From: Candidatus Thiodictyon intracellulare
GTDB lineage: Bacteria > Pseudomonadota > Gammaproteobacteria > Chromatiales > Chromatiaceae
Length of the DNA: 22,847 bases
Reading direction: 5' to 3'
Assembly: GCA_016292295.1 (NCBI GenBank)
Contig: JADNEJ010000602.1
Coordinates: 1 to 22,847 of the forward strand
Below the pieces are notes generated by a model. It was not told where the DNA came from. It did no database searches and worked only from the letters and a program-made list of their open reading frames with translations. A program made the translations under genes and the position numbers. Shown here piece by piece: positions 7,840 to 16,739 of the stretch; positions within the stretch are counted from its first letter, which is position 1; the number at the start of each line of letters is the position of its first letter.

Positions 7840-8813
7840 TACAGTGCTCCCGGGAGTGAAACTGGATCGGGAACCGGCACGCCAACGACTGGATAGGGCG
7901 GAACCAGCCCGTGCTTGATACCCCACAGATACCAGTTGTCTACCACGGTTCCCGTCAACAGGATGCCGATACCGCCCGTGATCACCACCAATACCGAGAA
8001 CCAATAGGCCCAGCGATGGATGGATTCCATGGAGGCATTGAAGCCCATGGTCCATCTCCAGAACAGCGCAGCACGCTCCGCGGCCGTACCACGATCCACG
8101 ATTTGATCGATCTCGCGATCACCACCGTAACGGCTCACCGACAGAATCGTCGCACCATGCATGGCAAACAGCAAGGCCGAGCCATACAGGAAGGCGATCG
8201 AGAGCATGTGGAACGGATTGTAGTACAGATTACCGTAGGCGATCGAGAAGGCAGCGGTCCAGTCCAGGTGCGGGAAGATACCGAACGGCGGTGCCTCGGA
8301 CCAGGAGCCCATCATCAGCGGGCGGATGAAGCCGATGACCAGATAGAGCCAGATCGCGGCGGCGAAGGCCCACGCCATGTGCGTGCCAATCCCCAGGGCG
8401 ATGGCCCGCCGGTAGGTACGCACCCACCACAGCAGGATCGACATGGTAAGGAAGAACCCCGCGATCAGCCACCAGCCGCCCTTTGCCAAGGGAGGAATGT
8501 GCAACCCGTACTCGGGACCCGGGGGCTCCAGCGCCAACCAGAAGAATTGCTGGAAGAATTTCATGGGGCTAAAACCCACCGAGGCTGCCTGGCCATAGCC
8601 CATGATCGTGATGGCAATGAGGCCGCAGATCACCGCGAAGACCCCAGTGGCCCCCAAATAGATGGGGCCAATCTGCGCATCGCCGATCTTACCCACCCAG
8701 TAGTTGAAGAACGGCTTTCCGATCCGGTCATGCTGGCCCTGATCATGGGGAACCCCAGGATAGGCCAGCGAGCGCACCTGCACCGTAGTAAAGATGTTTT
8801 GGTATTCAGCCAT
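7839..8813 (-). CDS. pufM: photosynthetic reaction-centre M subunit
   Basis: The 324-residue M subunit of a type II reaction centre with five membrane helices. Visible cofactor ligands in the usual numbering are His182 (accessory BChl, FPHLDW), His202 (special pair, NPFHMLS), and His219, Glu234 and His266 (non-haem iron); Trp252 packs against the primary quinone. The short C-terminal extension after the last helix is the part expected to contact the cytochrome subunit. It starts 15 bases after pufL with a GGAG box eight bases from the ATG and shares one base with pufC. Confidence 0.98.
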   Translation of the reverse strand: MAEYQNIFTTVQVRSLAYPGVPHDQGQHDRIGKPFFNYWVGKIGDAQIGPIYLGATGVFAVICGLIAITIMGYGQAASVGFSPMKFFQQFFWLALEPPGPEYGLHIPPLAKGGWWLIAGFFLTMSILLWWVRTYRRAIALGIGTHMAWAFAAAIWLYLVIGFIRPLMMGSWSEAPPFGIFPHLDWTAAFSIAYGNLYYNPFHMLSIAFLYGSALLFAMHGATILSVSRYGGDREIDQIVDRGTAAERAALFWRWTMGFNASMESIHRWAYWFSVLVVITGGIGILLTGTVVDNWYLWGIKHGLVPPYPVVGVPVPDPVSLPGAL

Positions 8814-8828
8814 AGTGGTACTCCAGGA

Positions 8829-9653
8829 TCAGCCGAAAATCGGAAGGTTTGGCCACCAGGTCCACCATTCCGGCCAGCCGCGGGTCCAGAAGGGACCACT
8901 GATAACGATACACACGGCACTCCAGAAGGCCGCAGACAGCGCGAGGAACAGGCCTAACCGATGGATGGCCAAGGCGCCGATGGAGTAGCCGACCTCATCC
9001 CGGAAGAAGGTGTTTTCATGCTCTGACGTCTTCACCTCTTCACCCTTCGGCGGATTGACCACCGACAGGATCAACGAACCGTGCATGGAGAGCGCGAGCG
9101 CGTTGGTGAAGAAGAAGGCGATGGCCAGCATGTGCGCCGGGTTGTAATGGAAGTGCAGGAATTGGTATCCCGTGTTCGACACCCAGTCCAGATGACTGAG
9201 AATGCCGTACGGAAAGCCATGCCCCCAGGCACCCAACAAGATCGGGCGAAACACCACCAGGGTGACGTAGGCGAAGATCGCAACACTGAAGGCAACCGGC
9301 ACATGAAATCCGATACCCAGCTTGCGACAGATCTCAACCTCGCGGAGCGCCCAAGAGACGAAGGCGCCGATAGCGCACATGGTGATGATCTGCCACAGAC
9401 CCCCTTTCGCCATCGGCGCCATCCCGAGCCCATAACTCAGATCCGGCGGCGCGATGCTGATCTGCCACAGATTCCAGGTCGGCCCCATGGCCGCCCCCCA
9501 AACAAACAATAGGGTACCTAAAACGGCGCAAAAAATCCCGGTGACGCCAAAGAAGCCGACATAGATCGGCCCCGCCCAGAAGTCAAAGAGATCTCCGCCG
9601 ATCAGCGTTCCCCCACGAACGCGATATTTTCTCTCAAAACTTAGCATGGCCAT
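8829..9653 (-). CDS. pufL: photosynthetic reaction-centre L subunit
   Basis: The 274-residue L subunit of the type II reaction centre. The N-terminal [21 protein letters not shown] is diagnostic. Counting the initiator Met, ligands fall at His154 (accessory BChl), His174 (special pair, [10 protein letters not shown]), and His191 and His231 (non-haem iron); Glu213 and nearby Asp219 and Ser224 form the QB proton path. It begins about 110 bases after pufA1, beyond the strong hairpin at 9710-9744, and is co-transcribed with pufM and pufC. Two Met codons (residues 1 and 3) could start it; the first is given. Confidence 0.98.
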   Translation of the reverse strand: MAMLSFERKYRVRGGTLIGGDLFDFWAGPIYVGFFGVTGIFCAVLGTLLFVWGAAMGPTWNLWQISIAPPDLSYGLGMAPMAKGGLWQIITMCAIGAFVSWALREVEICRKLGIGFHVPVAFSVAIFAYVTLVVFRPILLGAWGHGFPYGILSHLDWVSNTGYQFLHFHYNPAHMLAIAFFFTNALALSMHGSLILSVVNPPKGEEVKTSEHENTFFRDEVGYSIGALAIHRLGLFLALSAAFWSAVCIVISGPFWTRGWPEWWTWWPNLPIFG

Positions 9654-9709
9654 GGTTCAACCCTCTAGTCGGGAGTTGCCGTTGCGACAACATCCCCACG
9701 GTGCCCGGA

Positions 9710-9744
9710 GCGGACGGGAGGTACTGCAATAGCCTCCCGTCCGC
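9710..9744 (-). promoter_or_regulatory. pufA-pufL intercistronic mRNA-stabilising hairpin
   Basis: A perfect 12-bp stem, GCGGACGGGAGG (9710-9721) with CCTCCCGTCCGC (9733-9744), has an 11-base loop and no T-tract. In other purple bacteria a hairpin at this place protects the pufBA segment from 3' decay, so that antenna mRNA outnumbers pufLM. Position and strength fit that role here; the effect is inferred. Confidence 0.8.
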
Positions 9745-9762
9745 CGCCCTTGGCGATGGACG

Positions 9763-10077
9763 CTACTTCGCCGGGGCCGGGGCAGCGGCCGGGGCCGGGG
9801 CCACAACAACCGGGGCCTTCGCCGCTGCTGGTGCAGCAATCGGGACCGGGGCGGCAGCCGGAGCCTTCGCCGCAGCCGGGGCTTTGACCACGACCGGACG
9901 CGAAACCGGCGGGACGGCATAAGCGGTGTCGAGCCAGTTGAAGTTGGCGGTGCTGAGCAGGATCAGGTGGATGAGCACTGCGAGTACGGCCAGGAAGCCG
10001 AACAGCGCGATCAGCGCGCGGCGCGGATCAAACAGCTTCCAAATCTTGTATATGTCTGCTTGAGCGGATACGGCCAT
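9763..10077 (-). CDS. pufA1: LH1 antenna alpha subunit with long Ala/Pro tail
   Basis: A 104-residue core antenna alpha polypeptide, far longer than the roughly 50-65 residues usual for LH1 alpha. Residues 1-53 are a normal subunit: [17 protein letters not shown], one helix with the BChl-ligand His in [12 protein letters not shown], then [10 protein letters not shown]. Residues after about 55 form a low-complexity periplasmic tail of Ala, Pro, Val and Lys, with [16 protein letters not shown] repeats. The copy at 5995-6246 has a shorter, different tail. AGGAG lies seven to eight bases upstream of the ATG. The tail may be trimmed after insertion, as happens to the shorter alpha tail of Rhodospirillum rubrum. 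Confidence 0.95.
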   Translation of the reverse strand: MAVSAQADIYKIWKLFDPRRALIALFGFLAVLAVLIHLILLSTANFNWLDTAYAVPPVSRPVVVKAPAAAKAPAAAPVPIAAPAAAKAPVVVAPAPAAAPAPAK

Positions 10078-10122
10078 TGGTTTAACTCCTAATCAGTTGC
10101 ATTGACGATAGCGATCTTTTGA

Positions 10123-10269
10123 CTACAGCCAGGGACGCCAGGCCCAAGCCAGGATATGGGCAACGACCGCGACGCCGACAAAGGCGGTGAAGCTCGACGC
10201 GAAGACGCCTTGAAATTCCTTCGCTTCGTCATCGGAAAGTCCAGAAGGACTCTTGGTATTCTCGGCCAT
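10123..10269 (-). CDS. pufB1: LH1 antenna beta subunit
   Basis: The 48-residue beta polypeptide [20 protein letters not shown]... with one helix and the BChl-binding His in [16 protein letters not shown]. The conserved outer His often found near the membrane entry of beta subunits is Gln20 here, whereas the second copy has His. GGAGG lies eight bases before the ATG. The gene is too short for many automatic callers but is certain from the WAWRPWL terminus and its place before pufA. Confidence 0.95.
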   Translation of the reverse strand: MAENTKSPSGLSDDEAKEFQGVFASSFTAFVGVAVVAHILAWAWRPWL

Positions 10270-10295
10270 GGAAATTACCTCCAGATCATGAAAAT

Positions 10296-10362
10296 GGCCT
10301 TACGGCCGTTAACGCGCGTCGCCGCGCGAATCAAAGAGATGCAGCGAACTGAGCCGCATCTC
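10296..10362 (-). promoter_or_regulatory. three stacked hairpins in the pufB1 leader
   Basis: Read on the minus strand, three stems follow one another. GAGATGCGGC pairs with GCTGCATCTC (10362-10353 with 10345-10336; one G-U wobble). CGCGCG pairs with CGCGCG around GCGA (10328-10313). GGCC pairs with GGCC around GTAA (10307-10296). The last two loops are of the GNRA class and the wobble pairs only on the transcribed strand, both pointing to function as RNA. The last hairpin ends about ten bases before the GGAGG box of pufB1. A role in processing, stability or translation of the antenna message is inferred. Confidence 0.55.
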
Positions 10363-10394
10363 GCTACTTGCCCGAAGTCCGCCAGGCGCGGACG

Positions 10395-10415
10395 GACGTC
10401 CCATTATAGGACGTC
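10395..10415 (-). promoter_or_regulatory. hairpin at the end of pufQ
   Basis: GACGTCC (10395-10401) and GGACGTC (10409-10415) form a perfect 7-bp stem with a 7-base AT-rich loop, touching the stop codon of the PufQ-like gene. No T-tract follows, so it is more likely a processing or stability element than a terminator. Confidence 0.4.
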
Positions 10416-10635
10416 AGAGAAAGGCGAACGGAAGAATCCGATGTGTCACCGCCCGCGCCTCGGCGATGACAGACAGGCGCACGCTGCTCACCGGCGGCCA
10501 GGGCTGCCAGGGACTCGGCAACAGCCGCGCCAACGGTGTAATAATAAAAAACACCACAAAGACGATCCAGAAGATCAGGCGGTACTGCCGCCGATCCTGC
10601 GCGCAGAGTGCGGATGCGTGGCTGAAAGCGGTCAT
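10414..10635 (-). CDS. pufQ: PufQ-like protein
   Basis: A 73-residue protein with a polar N-terminus, one hydrophobic helix (YRLIFWIVFVVFFIITPLARLL) and the C-terminal block RLSVIAEARAVTHRILPFAFL. This block resembles the ARAWREAGEITPxIF end of known PufQ proteins. PufQ supports bacteriochlorophyll formation and lies between bchZ and pufB in other purple bacteria, exactly its place here; length and layout agree. ATG at 10635 has AGGAG eight bases upstream, which decides it over in-frame codons further back. The similarity is short, so the name rests on position, size and the terminal motif together. Confidence 0.72.
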   Translation of the reverse strand: MTAFSHASALCAQDRRQYRLIFWIVFVVFFIITPLARLLPSPWQPWPPVSSVRLSVIAEARAVTHRILPFAFL

Positions 10636-10698
10636 GGTGGAGACTCCTGTGCTGTTGCGCACCGCTACCAACGTCACACAAATTTACTTGAAGGTCGC

Positions 10699-12165
10699 TC
10701 ATATGGTCACGGCCTCGAGCACTCGCCCCTGGACGCGGCGCAGCCGTTCTAGGGTCACCGTTGACTCCCCGGCCTTGCGGGCCGTCTGCTCGGCCACGTC
10801 ACGCAGACGTTTAGCGGCGGAGATCCGCACCAGGATTGGCTGGCTTTCCAGGTCCGCATCTAGGGCCGCCTTGGCCTCATCCGTCCAAGCTAATTCCTCA
10901 TGAACGCGGACCGGCGTCGGGTCGACGCGATCGAGATCCGAACCCAACGGCAGGATATGAAACAGTGCGTCGAAGAGGGCGTTGCAGACCTCTTGCACGA
11001 CATAAGTGGCCCCACTATACCCCATGAAGGGAGTGCCGGTGTGGCGGCGGATGATGGTCCCTGGAAAGGACGCAGGAATATAAGCCGCCCGCGACCCAAT
11101 TTCCGCCAGATACATACGTTCGTTGTAGCTACCGAAGAGGATCAGCGGGGTTTGCTCCTGCACTTGTCGGCGCACGGCCTGATTATCCGGCTTGACCCCG
11201 GGACGTCGGGCGACCGCAAAGATGCAGGGCAGGCCCAGTTCATCGGCTAAATAGTGCCGCAGACCACGGCTATAGGTCTCGGTGGCGACCACGCCAAAAC
11301 TCGCGGTGGCAAAGAAGTCCTGGGTCACCGAGCGCCACAGGTCCCAGATCGGGGCGAGCGTCGTGCGTTTTTCCGCGGCGATAAAAGGCTCCGGGTCGAG
11401 ACCCAACAGGCTACCCAGAGTACGCAGAAAGCGGGTCGTGGCGTGCAGGCCGATCGGGGCTTGTAGATAGGGCTTGTCCAGGGCCTCGCACAGCAGGCGC
11501 CCGAACTCCCGGTACATACAGACCGTAACATCCGCGTCACGCAGGCGCGTCACTTCAGAAAGGCTGCAACTCAGAGGAAAGACAAGGTTTATTTCGGCGC
11601 CGATGCCCTCGATCAGGCGCCGAACCTCGGCCAGATCCGACCACATGTTAAAGGTACCATACATGGGGCCAACGATATTGGCCCGTGGCTTGGCCCCAGG
11701 CCTGCGCACCTCCTTGGAGCCAGCCTTGGACTTGGCGCTCGCGGGTTCGCCGTACTGGGCCCACAACCAGAACAGCGCGCGGTCCGCACTCTGCCACTGA
11801 TCTTCATCAATGGTGCGCGGCAGAAAACGCCGGATGTTCGTGCCGCTGGGAGTGACGCCGCCGCCGATCATCTCAGCGATAGAGCCGGTCACCACCACCG
11901 TGGGCCGGTCAGGATCCAGGGTCCCATGAGCCCGACGCAACGCGGCCTCGGTGCCCTTTTGGCCCAGCTCCTCTTCCCCAAGACCGGTCACTACGACCGG
12001 CAGGGCGTATGGCGGCAGGCCGTCCGTGTAATGCAGGACCGCGGTGACCGGCAGATTTTCGCACCCGACCGGGCCATCGATGATGACCTGAAGCCCATCG
12101 ACGGCGCAGAAGGCGTAGACTGCCCCCCAATAGCCCCCGGCCCGATCCAGGTCCTGAATCAGCAT
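10699..12165 (-). CDS. bchZ: chlorophyllide a oxidoreductase subunit BchZ
   Basis: A 488-residue subunit of the nitrogenase-like chlorophyllide oxidoreductase, which reduces the C7-C8 bond of the chlorin ring. It has the [10 protein letters not shown] segment with Cys35, the single cluster ligand expected from this subunit, and the BchZ-type [31 protein letters not shown] and [31 protein letters not shown] blocks. The start overlaps the bchY end by seven bases (ATGCTGA). The next gene is pufQ, so bch and puf probably form one superoperon; part of puf transcription may begin inside bchZ, but I see no clear promoter. Confidence 0.96.
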   Translation of the reverse strand: MLIQDLDRAGGYWGAVYAFCAVDGLQVIIDGPVGCENLPVTAVLHYTDGLPPYALPVVVTGLGEEELGQKGTEAALRRAHGTLDPDRPTVVVTGSIAEMIGGGVTPSGTNIRRFLPRTIDEDQWQSADRALFWLWAQYGEPASAKSKAGSKEVRRPGAKPRANIVGPMYGTFNMWSDLAEVRRLIEGIGAEINLVFPLSCSLSEVTRLRDADVTVCMYREFGRLLCEALDKPYLQAPIGLHATTRFLRTLGSLLGLDPEPFIAAEKRTTLAPIWDLWRSVTQDFFATASFGVVATETYSRGLRHYLADELGLPCIFAVARRPGVKPDNQAVRRQVQEQTPLILFGSYNERMYLAEIGSRAAYIPASFPGTIIRRHTGTPFMGYSGATYVVQEVCNALFDALFHILPLGSDLDRVDPTPVRVHEELAWTDEAKAALDADLESQPILVRISAAKRLRDVAEQTARKAGESTVTLERLRRVQGRVLEAVTI

Positions 12166-13658
12166 GATGCCAGGCCCTCTGTCCCAATCGCTTCCCCGTT
12201 CCCAGCCCCACTAGGGGCACGGGCACCAAGACCCACGGGGGATTGGTTGTCCACGGCGCGGAAGAAGGCGTCCATGGCAGCGAAGCGAGGGCGGCTCGCC
12301 AAGGCGGCGTTGATCACCTGTGCCAGCGAGCCGGCACCGGCCGGGCCGATCAGGGGACGCGCAGAAATCAGGTTGGTGAAATAGAGCGCGGGGGTCGCGG
12401 CCTCCTTGGCCTTTTGCACCACCGGCGTAGTCCCGACCACCAGATCGGGTGCAAACTCGGCCATGGCCTCCAGGTCCTGCTCCAGGCTAGCGCGGTATTG
12501 AACCCGCACACCCTTCGACTCCAGCCAGTCGCAGTCCTGTGCGGACCACTGGGTCCGCCCACAGGCCGTACCCACGTAGCGCAGATCAGCGCCGCTCTCG
12601 ACCAACAGGCGCCCGACCAGGAGTTCGGACCCCTCATAGCCTGAGAGGGTAATGCGGCCCTTGATCGGAGACCCGGCAATGGCCTGCTTGGTGGCCGGCA
12701 GCCAGCGATTCTTGGCACTATCCAGGTTAGCGGGGCTCACGACACAAGCGGCAGCGATACCTTCCAACCAGGCCGCGGTACCCTCGTAGCCGACCGGCGC
12801 CGAGCCGATTACCGGCCTCCCGGCAACCGCAAATTCATTGCAGACACCCGTGTACTGGGGATGGATCGCGGCAACGGCGACGCTTGCCAGGGCCCCATAG
12901 AGTTCACGCCACTCCCGGGTCGGGACCACGGGGCCGGCAGCCAAGCCCAGGGGTTCGAGTAACATACCCACGGTCATCGGATCGACCGGGAACATCTCAC
13001 CCACCAAGGCCACGGTCGGCCGCGACGAACGCCCGCCGCGGGGTGCCTGCACCGGACCCTGCTCGGCCTCCTGCCGCGCCCGGCGCAGCATAGCGGCCGA
13101 CAGCACGTCCTTGGCCTCGGCATGGGTCGGCACGCCGAATCCGGGGACGTCGATCCCGATGATGCGTACCCCGTTGATCGACTCGGGCAGCAGCCGCAAC
13201 GGCACCCCGGAGGCACTGGGAACGCACAGGTTGATGATGACCACGGCATCGTAGCGCTCGGGGTCGGCAAGCGCGTAAGCGGCAGCGCGGACGTCTTCGA
13301 AAAGCTTGCCGGTGACCAGGGTCTCCGAGTCGAAGGGGACGTAGCCGACGCTACGCCGCGCCCCATAGAAATGGGAGGTGAAGGTTAGTCCGTAAGCGCA
13401 GCAGGCCGAGCCGACCAACACACTGACGGTGCGCCGCATGCGCAAAGCGACCCGCAGTGAGCCGAAGGCGGGGCACATGCTCTGGGGCTGGTCATGGGCG
13501 CCGACACTTCGGACCTTGGACTCATCACTGGCGGCGACACGGACGCCGCCCGGAACCGCTCCCAGTTCCAGTGACCGCAGGCCACCCAACCCCTCCGACG
13601 CCCCGAAGGGACACTCGGATGCGGTGGTACCGACGGACTTGCTCAGTGTCTGGGTCAT
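12159..13658 (-). CDS. bchY: chlorophyllide a oxidoreductase subunit BchY
   Basis: A 499-residue partner of BchZ in the catalytic NifDK-like tetramer. Candidate 4Fe-4S ligands are Cys62 (QSMCPAFGS) and Cys86/Cys87 (GSACCAYGL), which with BchZ Cys35 complete the cluster site. Other family blocks are [31 protein letters not shown] and [38 protein letters not shown]. The ATG follows bchX by 44 bases; the ribosome binding site is weak, so coupling to bchX is likely. The N-terminal 55 residues are Gly/Ser-rich and less conserved. Confidence 0.96.
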   Translation of the reverse strand: MTQTLSKSVGTTASECPFGASEGLGGLRSLELGAVPGGVRVAASDESKVRSVGAHDQPQSMCPAFGSLRVALRMRRTVSVLVGSACCAYGLTFTSHFYGARRSVGYVPFDSETLVTGKLFEDVRAAAYALADPERYDAVVIINLCVPSASGVPLRLLPESINGVRIIGIDVPGFGVPTHAEAKDVLSAAMLRRARQEAEQGPVQAPRGGRSSRPTVALVGEMFPVDPMTVGMLLEPLGLAAGPVVPTREWRELYGALASVAVAAIHPQYTGVCNEFAVAGRPVIGSAPVGYEGTAAWLEGIAAACVVSPANLDSAKNRWLPATKQAIAGSPIKGRITLSGYEGSELLVGRLLVESGADLRYVGTACGRTQWSAQDCDWLESKGVRVQYRASLEQDLEAMAEFAPDLVVGTTPVVQKAKEAATPALYFTNLISARPLIGPAGAGSLAQVINAALASRPRFAAMDAFFRAVDNQSPVGLGARAPSGAGNGEAIGTEGLASC

Positions 13659-13702
13659 TTGGAGTTTCGGTCTCTGCGCCTAGGATTGCGTGCTCGGGAA
13701 TT

Positions 13703-14716
13703 CTAGGCGTCGTCGTAGATGACTTCGAGCGAAGGCTTGGGCGCGTAGGACTTGCCGCGCATGTCCTCGATTGTGGCAGGCTCCAAGACCACATGACGGC
13801 CCACGTAATCGGACTTGAAAAGATCCAGCAGGCCCTCCGCACTCAGCGGTTTGGGACGCTGGGGTTGCGATTCCGCCACGTTGAGGGCTAGCGCCTCAAA
13901 GAGGGCTCCCCAGGTGCTGCCGGGCACGCCGACGATCTGGTAGCTCGCGCTCTTGCGACGGATCTCTTCGTTGGCGGGGATGCAGCCGAGCACAGGAATA
14001 CTCACCGCTCGCGCGAAGGCCTGGGCCTCACCAGTACCGTCATCCTTGTTGATCACTATGCCGGCCACACCCACGTTACCGCCCAGGTTACGGAAATAAT
14101 CCACGGCGCTGCATACGTTGTTGGCGACATAGAGCGATTGCAGGTCGTTGGAACCGACTACGATAACTTTCTGGCATAAGTCACGGGCGATCGGCAGGCC
14201 AAAGCCCCCGCACACAACGTCGCCCAGAAAATCGAGCAGGACATAGTCGAAGTCCCACTCGTGGAAGCCCAGGCTATCGAGCAACTCGAAGCCGTGGATG
14301 ATCCCGCGCCCGCCGCAGCCGCGGCCAACCTCAGGTCCACCCAACTCCATGGCGTAGACCCCGTCGCGCTTGAAGCAGACGTCACCGATACATACCGGCT
14401 CACGCGCCGCCTTCTTCTTGGACGAAGTCTCGATGATGGTCGGGCAGGCGCGTCCACCGAACAGAAGCGTGGTGGTATCGCTCTTGGGATCGCAACCGAT
14501 CAGCAGCACCTTTTTGCCCTGCTGGGCCATCATGTAGGAAAGATTGGCGAGCGTGAAGCTCTTGCCGATCCCGCCCTTGCCGTAGATCGCAATAATCTGA
14601 GTCTGGCGGCCGGACAAGAGAATCGGCGCGCCCGAGGGCCGGCCAGGGCCGCTCTGGCCTTCGCCGAAATCGCGCTGGGCGAGGACCTGGCTGGTCTGGC
14701 CGGTCAGAATGGTCAT
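13703..14716 (-). CDS. bchX: chlorophyllide a oxidoreductase iron-protein subunit BchX
   Basis: The 337-residue NifH-like ATPase that feeds electrons to BchYZ. The P-loop GKGGIGKS lies at 46-53, and the two Cys that bridge the shared 4Fe-4S cluster are in GRGCGGRG (Cys134) and DVVCGGFG (Cys169). Switch-type DPKSDTTTLL and LLDFLGDVVCGGF segments and the C-terminal YDD tail fit BchX rather than BchL. ATG at 14716 overlaps the bchC stop as ATGA and has GGAGG eight bases upstream, so the longer frame from 14752 is rejected. About 35 residues precede the first strand, normal for BchX. Confidence 0.97.
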   Translation of the reverse strand: MTILTGQTSQVLAQRDFGEGQSGPGRPSGAPILLSGRQTQIIAIYGKGGIGKSFTLANLSYMMAQQGKKVLLIGCDPKSDTTTLLFGGRACPTIIETSSKKKAAREPVCIGDVCFKRDGVYAMELGGPEVGRGCGGRGIIHGFELLDSLGFHEWDFDYVLLDFLGDVVCGGFGLPIARDLCQKVIVVGSNDLQSLYVANNVCSAVDYFRNLGGNVGVAGIVINKDDGTGEAQAFARAVSIPVLGCIPANEEIRRKSASYQIVGVPGSTWGALFEALALNVAESQPQRPKPLSAEGLLDLFKSDYVGRHVVLEPATIEDMRGKSYAPKPSLEVIYDDA

Positions 14717-15660
14717 GCGTCTGGCCTCCAGTCGAGAATCATCTTGATGCAACGGGGATCGCCGAAGGCGGTCGGATAGGCTGCCGCGGCCTCTGACGCT
14801 GGATGTCGGTGAGTGATGAGGCCATCAAGCGACAGCGCCCCGGATTCGGCGAGGCGTCTGGCCTCGCGCAGATCGAGTTCCTTGAACTCTGCTGCCACCC
14901 GGAGCCGCGGCTCACGCTTGAAAGCCGTGGAAAACTGGAATGACAGGGGCTCGGTGTAGAAGCCAGCAAGTACGATTTCGCCCTGCGGCGCCAGGCGGGC
15001 GATCAGCCGATCGAGCAGGCTGGCGTCACCGCTCACATCATAGATGGAGCGATAGTCCTGACGCGGATCAGCGTCCGGATGGACCACCGTATAACCCAGG
15101 GCGCCCGCGGCACGGCCCGCATCGGTCTCCCAGACGACCGGCGGCTCGCCACCCATCGCCATAGTGAGGCGCGCGATGAGACGCCCAAGGACGCCGTGTC
15201 CAACGATGAGTTGTGGCAGTTGCGCCGGTGATGCCGACACCGCGTGACAGGCCGTCGCCGCTAGGGCGAGCAATACGCCTCGCTCGGCCAGGGTGGCCGC
15301 AATCGGCACCACGCGCGCACCTGGGACCACGACGCGCGCGGCGGCCCCGCCGAAGAGTCCGCGTACCGGACCGTAGCAGTTGGCGCCCGGCACGAACACG
15401 GTGTCACCTTCCTGGAGACCGGAGCAGTCACCCGCGATCGCGACCCGACCCACTGACTCGTACCCCGGCACCAGGGGATAGCCCATCCCCGGGAAGTTCG
15501 GCATACGCCCGGTCCAGAGCAGCCGCTCAGTGCCTGTGCTGATGCCACTCCAGTCGATATCGACCACCACGTCCTCCGGACTGGGAGGCGTGAGATCGAG
15601 CAGCTCGAGGCGCAATTGCCCGGGCTGTGCGAAAACCACGGCGGTGGTTGTAATATTCAC
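14713..15660 (-). CDS. bchC: 3-hydroxyethyl bacteriochlorophyllide a dehydrogenase BchC
   Basis: Oxidises the C3 hydroxyethyl group of the ring to acetyl, a late step to bacteriochlorophyllide a. The 315-residue protein belongs to the medium-chain dehydrogenase fold: DWSGISTGTERLLWTGRMPNFPGMGYPLVPGYESVGRV near residues 35-73, then a nucleotide-binding half with LIVGHGVLGRLIARL. The start is GTG at 15660, since the conserved TTAVVF strand begins five residues later and no ATG is available; the ribosome binding site is weak. It is the first gene of bchCXYZ and has its own promoter with a PpsR-type operator about 85-120 bases upstream. Confidence 0.94.
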   Translation of the reverse strand: MNITTTAVVFAQPGQLRLELLDLTPPSPEDVVVDIDWSGISTGTERLLWTGRMPNFPGMGYPLVPGYESVGRVAIAGDCSGLQEGDTVFVPGANCYGPVRGLFGGAAARVVVPGARVVPIAATLAERGVLLALAATACHAVSASPAQLPQLIVGHGVLGRLIARLTMAMGGEPPVVWETDAGRAAGALGYTVVHPDADPRQDYRSIYDVSGDASLLDRLIARLAPQGEIVLAGFYTEPLSFQFSTAFKREPRLRVAAEFKELDLREARRLAESGALSLDGLITHRHPASEAAAAYPTAFGDPRCIKMILDWRPDA

Positions 15661-15742
15661 TCGGATGCTCGGTCGTCTCTATGAATCTTGAAGAAGTACG
15701 GGGGACGCGGTGACGGGAAAAGCAGACCACGAAACTGGTCTC

Positions 15743-15770
15743 AGTCTAGCCTTACTGCATCGGTTGTCAA
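15743..15770 (-). promoter_or_regulatory. sigma70-like promoter of bchC
   Basis: On the minus strand a perfect TTGACA (15770-15765) is followed after 16 bases by TAGACT (15748-15743), 4 of 6 to the -10 consensus. The -35 box lies wholly within the PpsR-type palindrome at 15765-15782, so binding should block RNA polymerase. The leader to the GTG start would be about 75 bases. Confidence 0.62.
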
Positions 15771-15782
15771 CCAGTATTGACA
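15765..15782. promoter_or_regulatory. PpsR/CrtJ-type operator of bchC
   Basis: TGTCAACCAGTATTGACA is a perfect TGTC-N10-GACA palindrome. It sits between the end of crtE and bchC and covers the -35 box of the bchC promoter. A much weaker copy (TCT-N12-ACT, 15739-15756) lies exactly 26 bases away over the -10 box, the spacing seen at the other paired sites in this window. In Rhodobacter the bchC promoter is a classical CrtJ target. Confidence 0.75.
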
Positions 15783-15791
15783 CTTGGGTCA

Positions 15792-16661
15792 TCAGGCGGC
15801 GAGCCGCGCGAGTTCTTCCGGCAGGATCCGCCGGGACTCGGCGGCGATCAGCGCCTGGAGAGCGGGCGCCCCGGGACAGGCAGGGACGGCGTCGGTCGCG
15901 CTGGCGACGAGATCCTTGAGCCGCCGCACGGCACCCTCGATACCCAATTCCTGGACCGCGTTCGGACGCCCCAGTGAACTGTCGCGCCCCAGCGGTTTGC
16001 CCATCTCGCGGCTAGAGGCCATGGCATCGCCCAAGTCGTCCGCCACCTGATAGGCCTCACCCAAACGCTCCCCGACCAGACGCCAGGACTCGGTCGGGGC
16101 CCCGACCGACTCAGCCCCCGCCACGGTAGCGGCGACGAACAGCGACCCTGTCTTGGCGCGATGGTAATCCTCGAGCACGACATCGGACTCGCACTCCCAG
16201 GCCTGTCCGGCACAGATGCCGGCCGGCGCACCGGTACAGCGCGCGATCGTGGCCATTACCCGGCTGACGTTACCCGGCGCCGCGATGATCTGGCGCGCGA
16301 CGATTTCAAAGGCGAGTACGATCAGGGCATCCCCAGCCAACACGGCTAGGCGCTCGCCGTAGGCACAGTGGACCGATGGCCGACCGCGCCGCAGGGTGGA
16401 GTCGTCGAAACAGGGCAGATCGTCATGCACCAGGGACGCGCAATGCAGGAGTTCGATAGCCGCGGCAGCGGCGTCCGTAGTCTCCGGGTCACTGTTGCCG
16501 CAGGCCCAGGCGACCGCAAGGCACAGGCGCGGGCGGATCCGTGCCCCACCGGGAAAGACCGAGTACCTCAATGCCTGGGCGAACCCCGGGGGGCAACTCG
16601 GCCCCTGGGCGGAGACAATGGCCGCTTCCAGTGCCTGCTCGATACGCTGCGTGGGGTCCAT
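15792..16661 (-). CDS. crtE: geranylgeranyl diphosphate synthase CrtE
   Basis: A prenyl-chain-elongating synthase of 289 residues that makes the C20 precursor of carotenoids and of the bacteriochlorophyll tail. Family signatures are GGARIRPRL, the first Asp-rich motif HDDLPCFDDSTLRRGRPSVH (Asp 80, 81, 86), the GDALIVLAFE helix, GQAWE, KTGSLF, and the second Asp-rich motif YQVADDLGD (208-212). ATG at 16661 has GAGAGG seven bases upstream; a longer frame from 16727 would begin inside an operator and is rejected. It ends 131 bases before bchC, in the crtE-bchCXYZ order known from other purple bacteria but without crtF between them. Confidence 0.93.
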   Translation of the reverse strand: MDPTQRIEQALEAAIVSAQGPSCPPGFAQALRYSVFPGGARIRPRLCLAVAWACGNSDPETTDAAAAAIELLHCASLVHDDLPCFDDSTLRRGRPSVHCAYGERLAVLAGDALIVLAFEIVARQIIAAPGNVSRVMATIARCTGAPAGICAGQAWECESDVVLEDYHRAKTGSLFVAATVAGAESVGAPTESWRLVGERLGEAYQVADDLGDAMASSREMGKPLGRDSSLGRPNAVQELGIEGAVRRLKDLVASATDAVPACPGAPALQALIAAESRRILPEELARLAA

Positions 16662-16695
16662 GTTAAGGCCTCTCGTGGACGAATTCGGGATCATC

Positions 16696-16713
16696 TGTAT
16701 TTGTTGGTTGACA
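16696..16713. promoter_or_regulatory. second PpsR/CrtJ-type site at crtE
   Basis: TGTATTTGTTGGTTGACA matches TGT-N12-ACA; the right half is the full GACA and the left half is TGTA instead of TGTC. It lies eight bases from the perfect site at 16722-16739, the spacing described for cooperative CrtJ binding, and falls just downstream of the proposed crtE transcription start. Confidence 0.65.
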
Positions 16714-16721
16714 CTAACGCG

Positions 16722-16739
16722 TGTCATGTAAAATAGACA
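16722..16739. promoter_or_regulatory. PpsR/CrtJ-type operator of crtE
   Basis: TGTCATGTAAAATAGACA is a perfect TGTC-N10-GACA palindrome overlapping the -10 box of the crtE promoter. With the neighbour at 16696-16713 it forms a tandem pair with 26-base periodicity. Confidence 0.75.

Noticed and set aside
10364..10702. 112-residue minus-strand frame overlapping pufQ
   Set aside because: The other frame has the membrane helix, the AGGAG box and the PufQ-like C-terminus.
14716..14752. Longer bchX start at 14752
   Set aside because: It would overlap bchC by 40 bases; ATG at 14716 has GGAGG and the typical ATGA overlap.
16661..16727. Longer crtE start at 16727
   Set aside because: The ATG lies inside the PpsR palindrome and downstream residues are not conserved; ATG at 16661 has a GAGAGG box.
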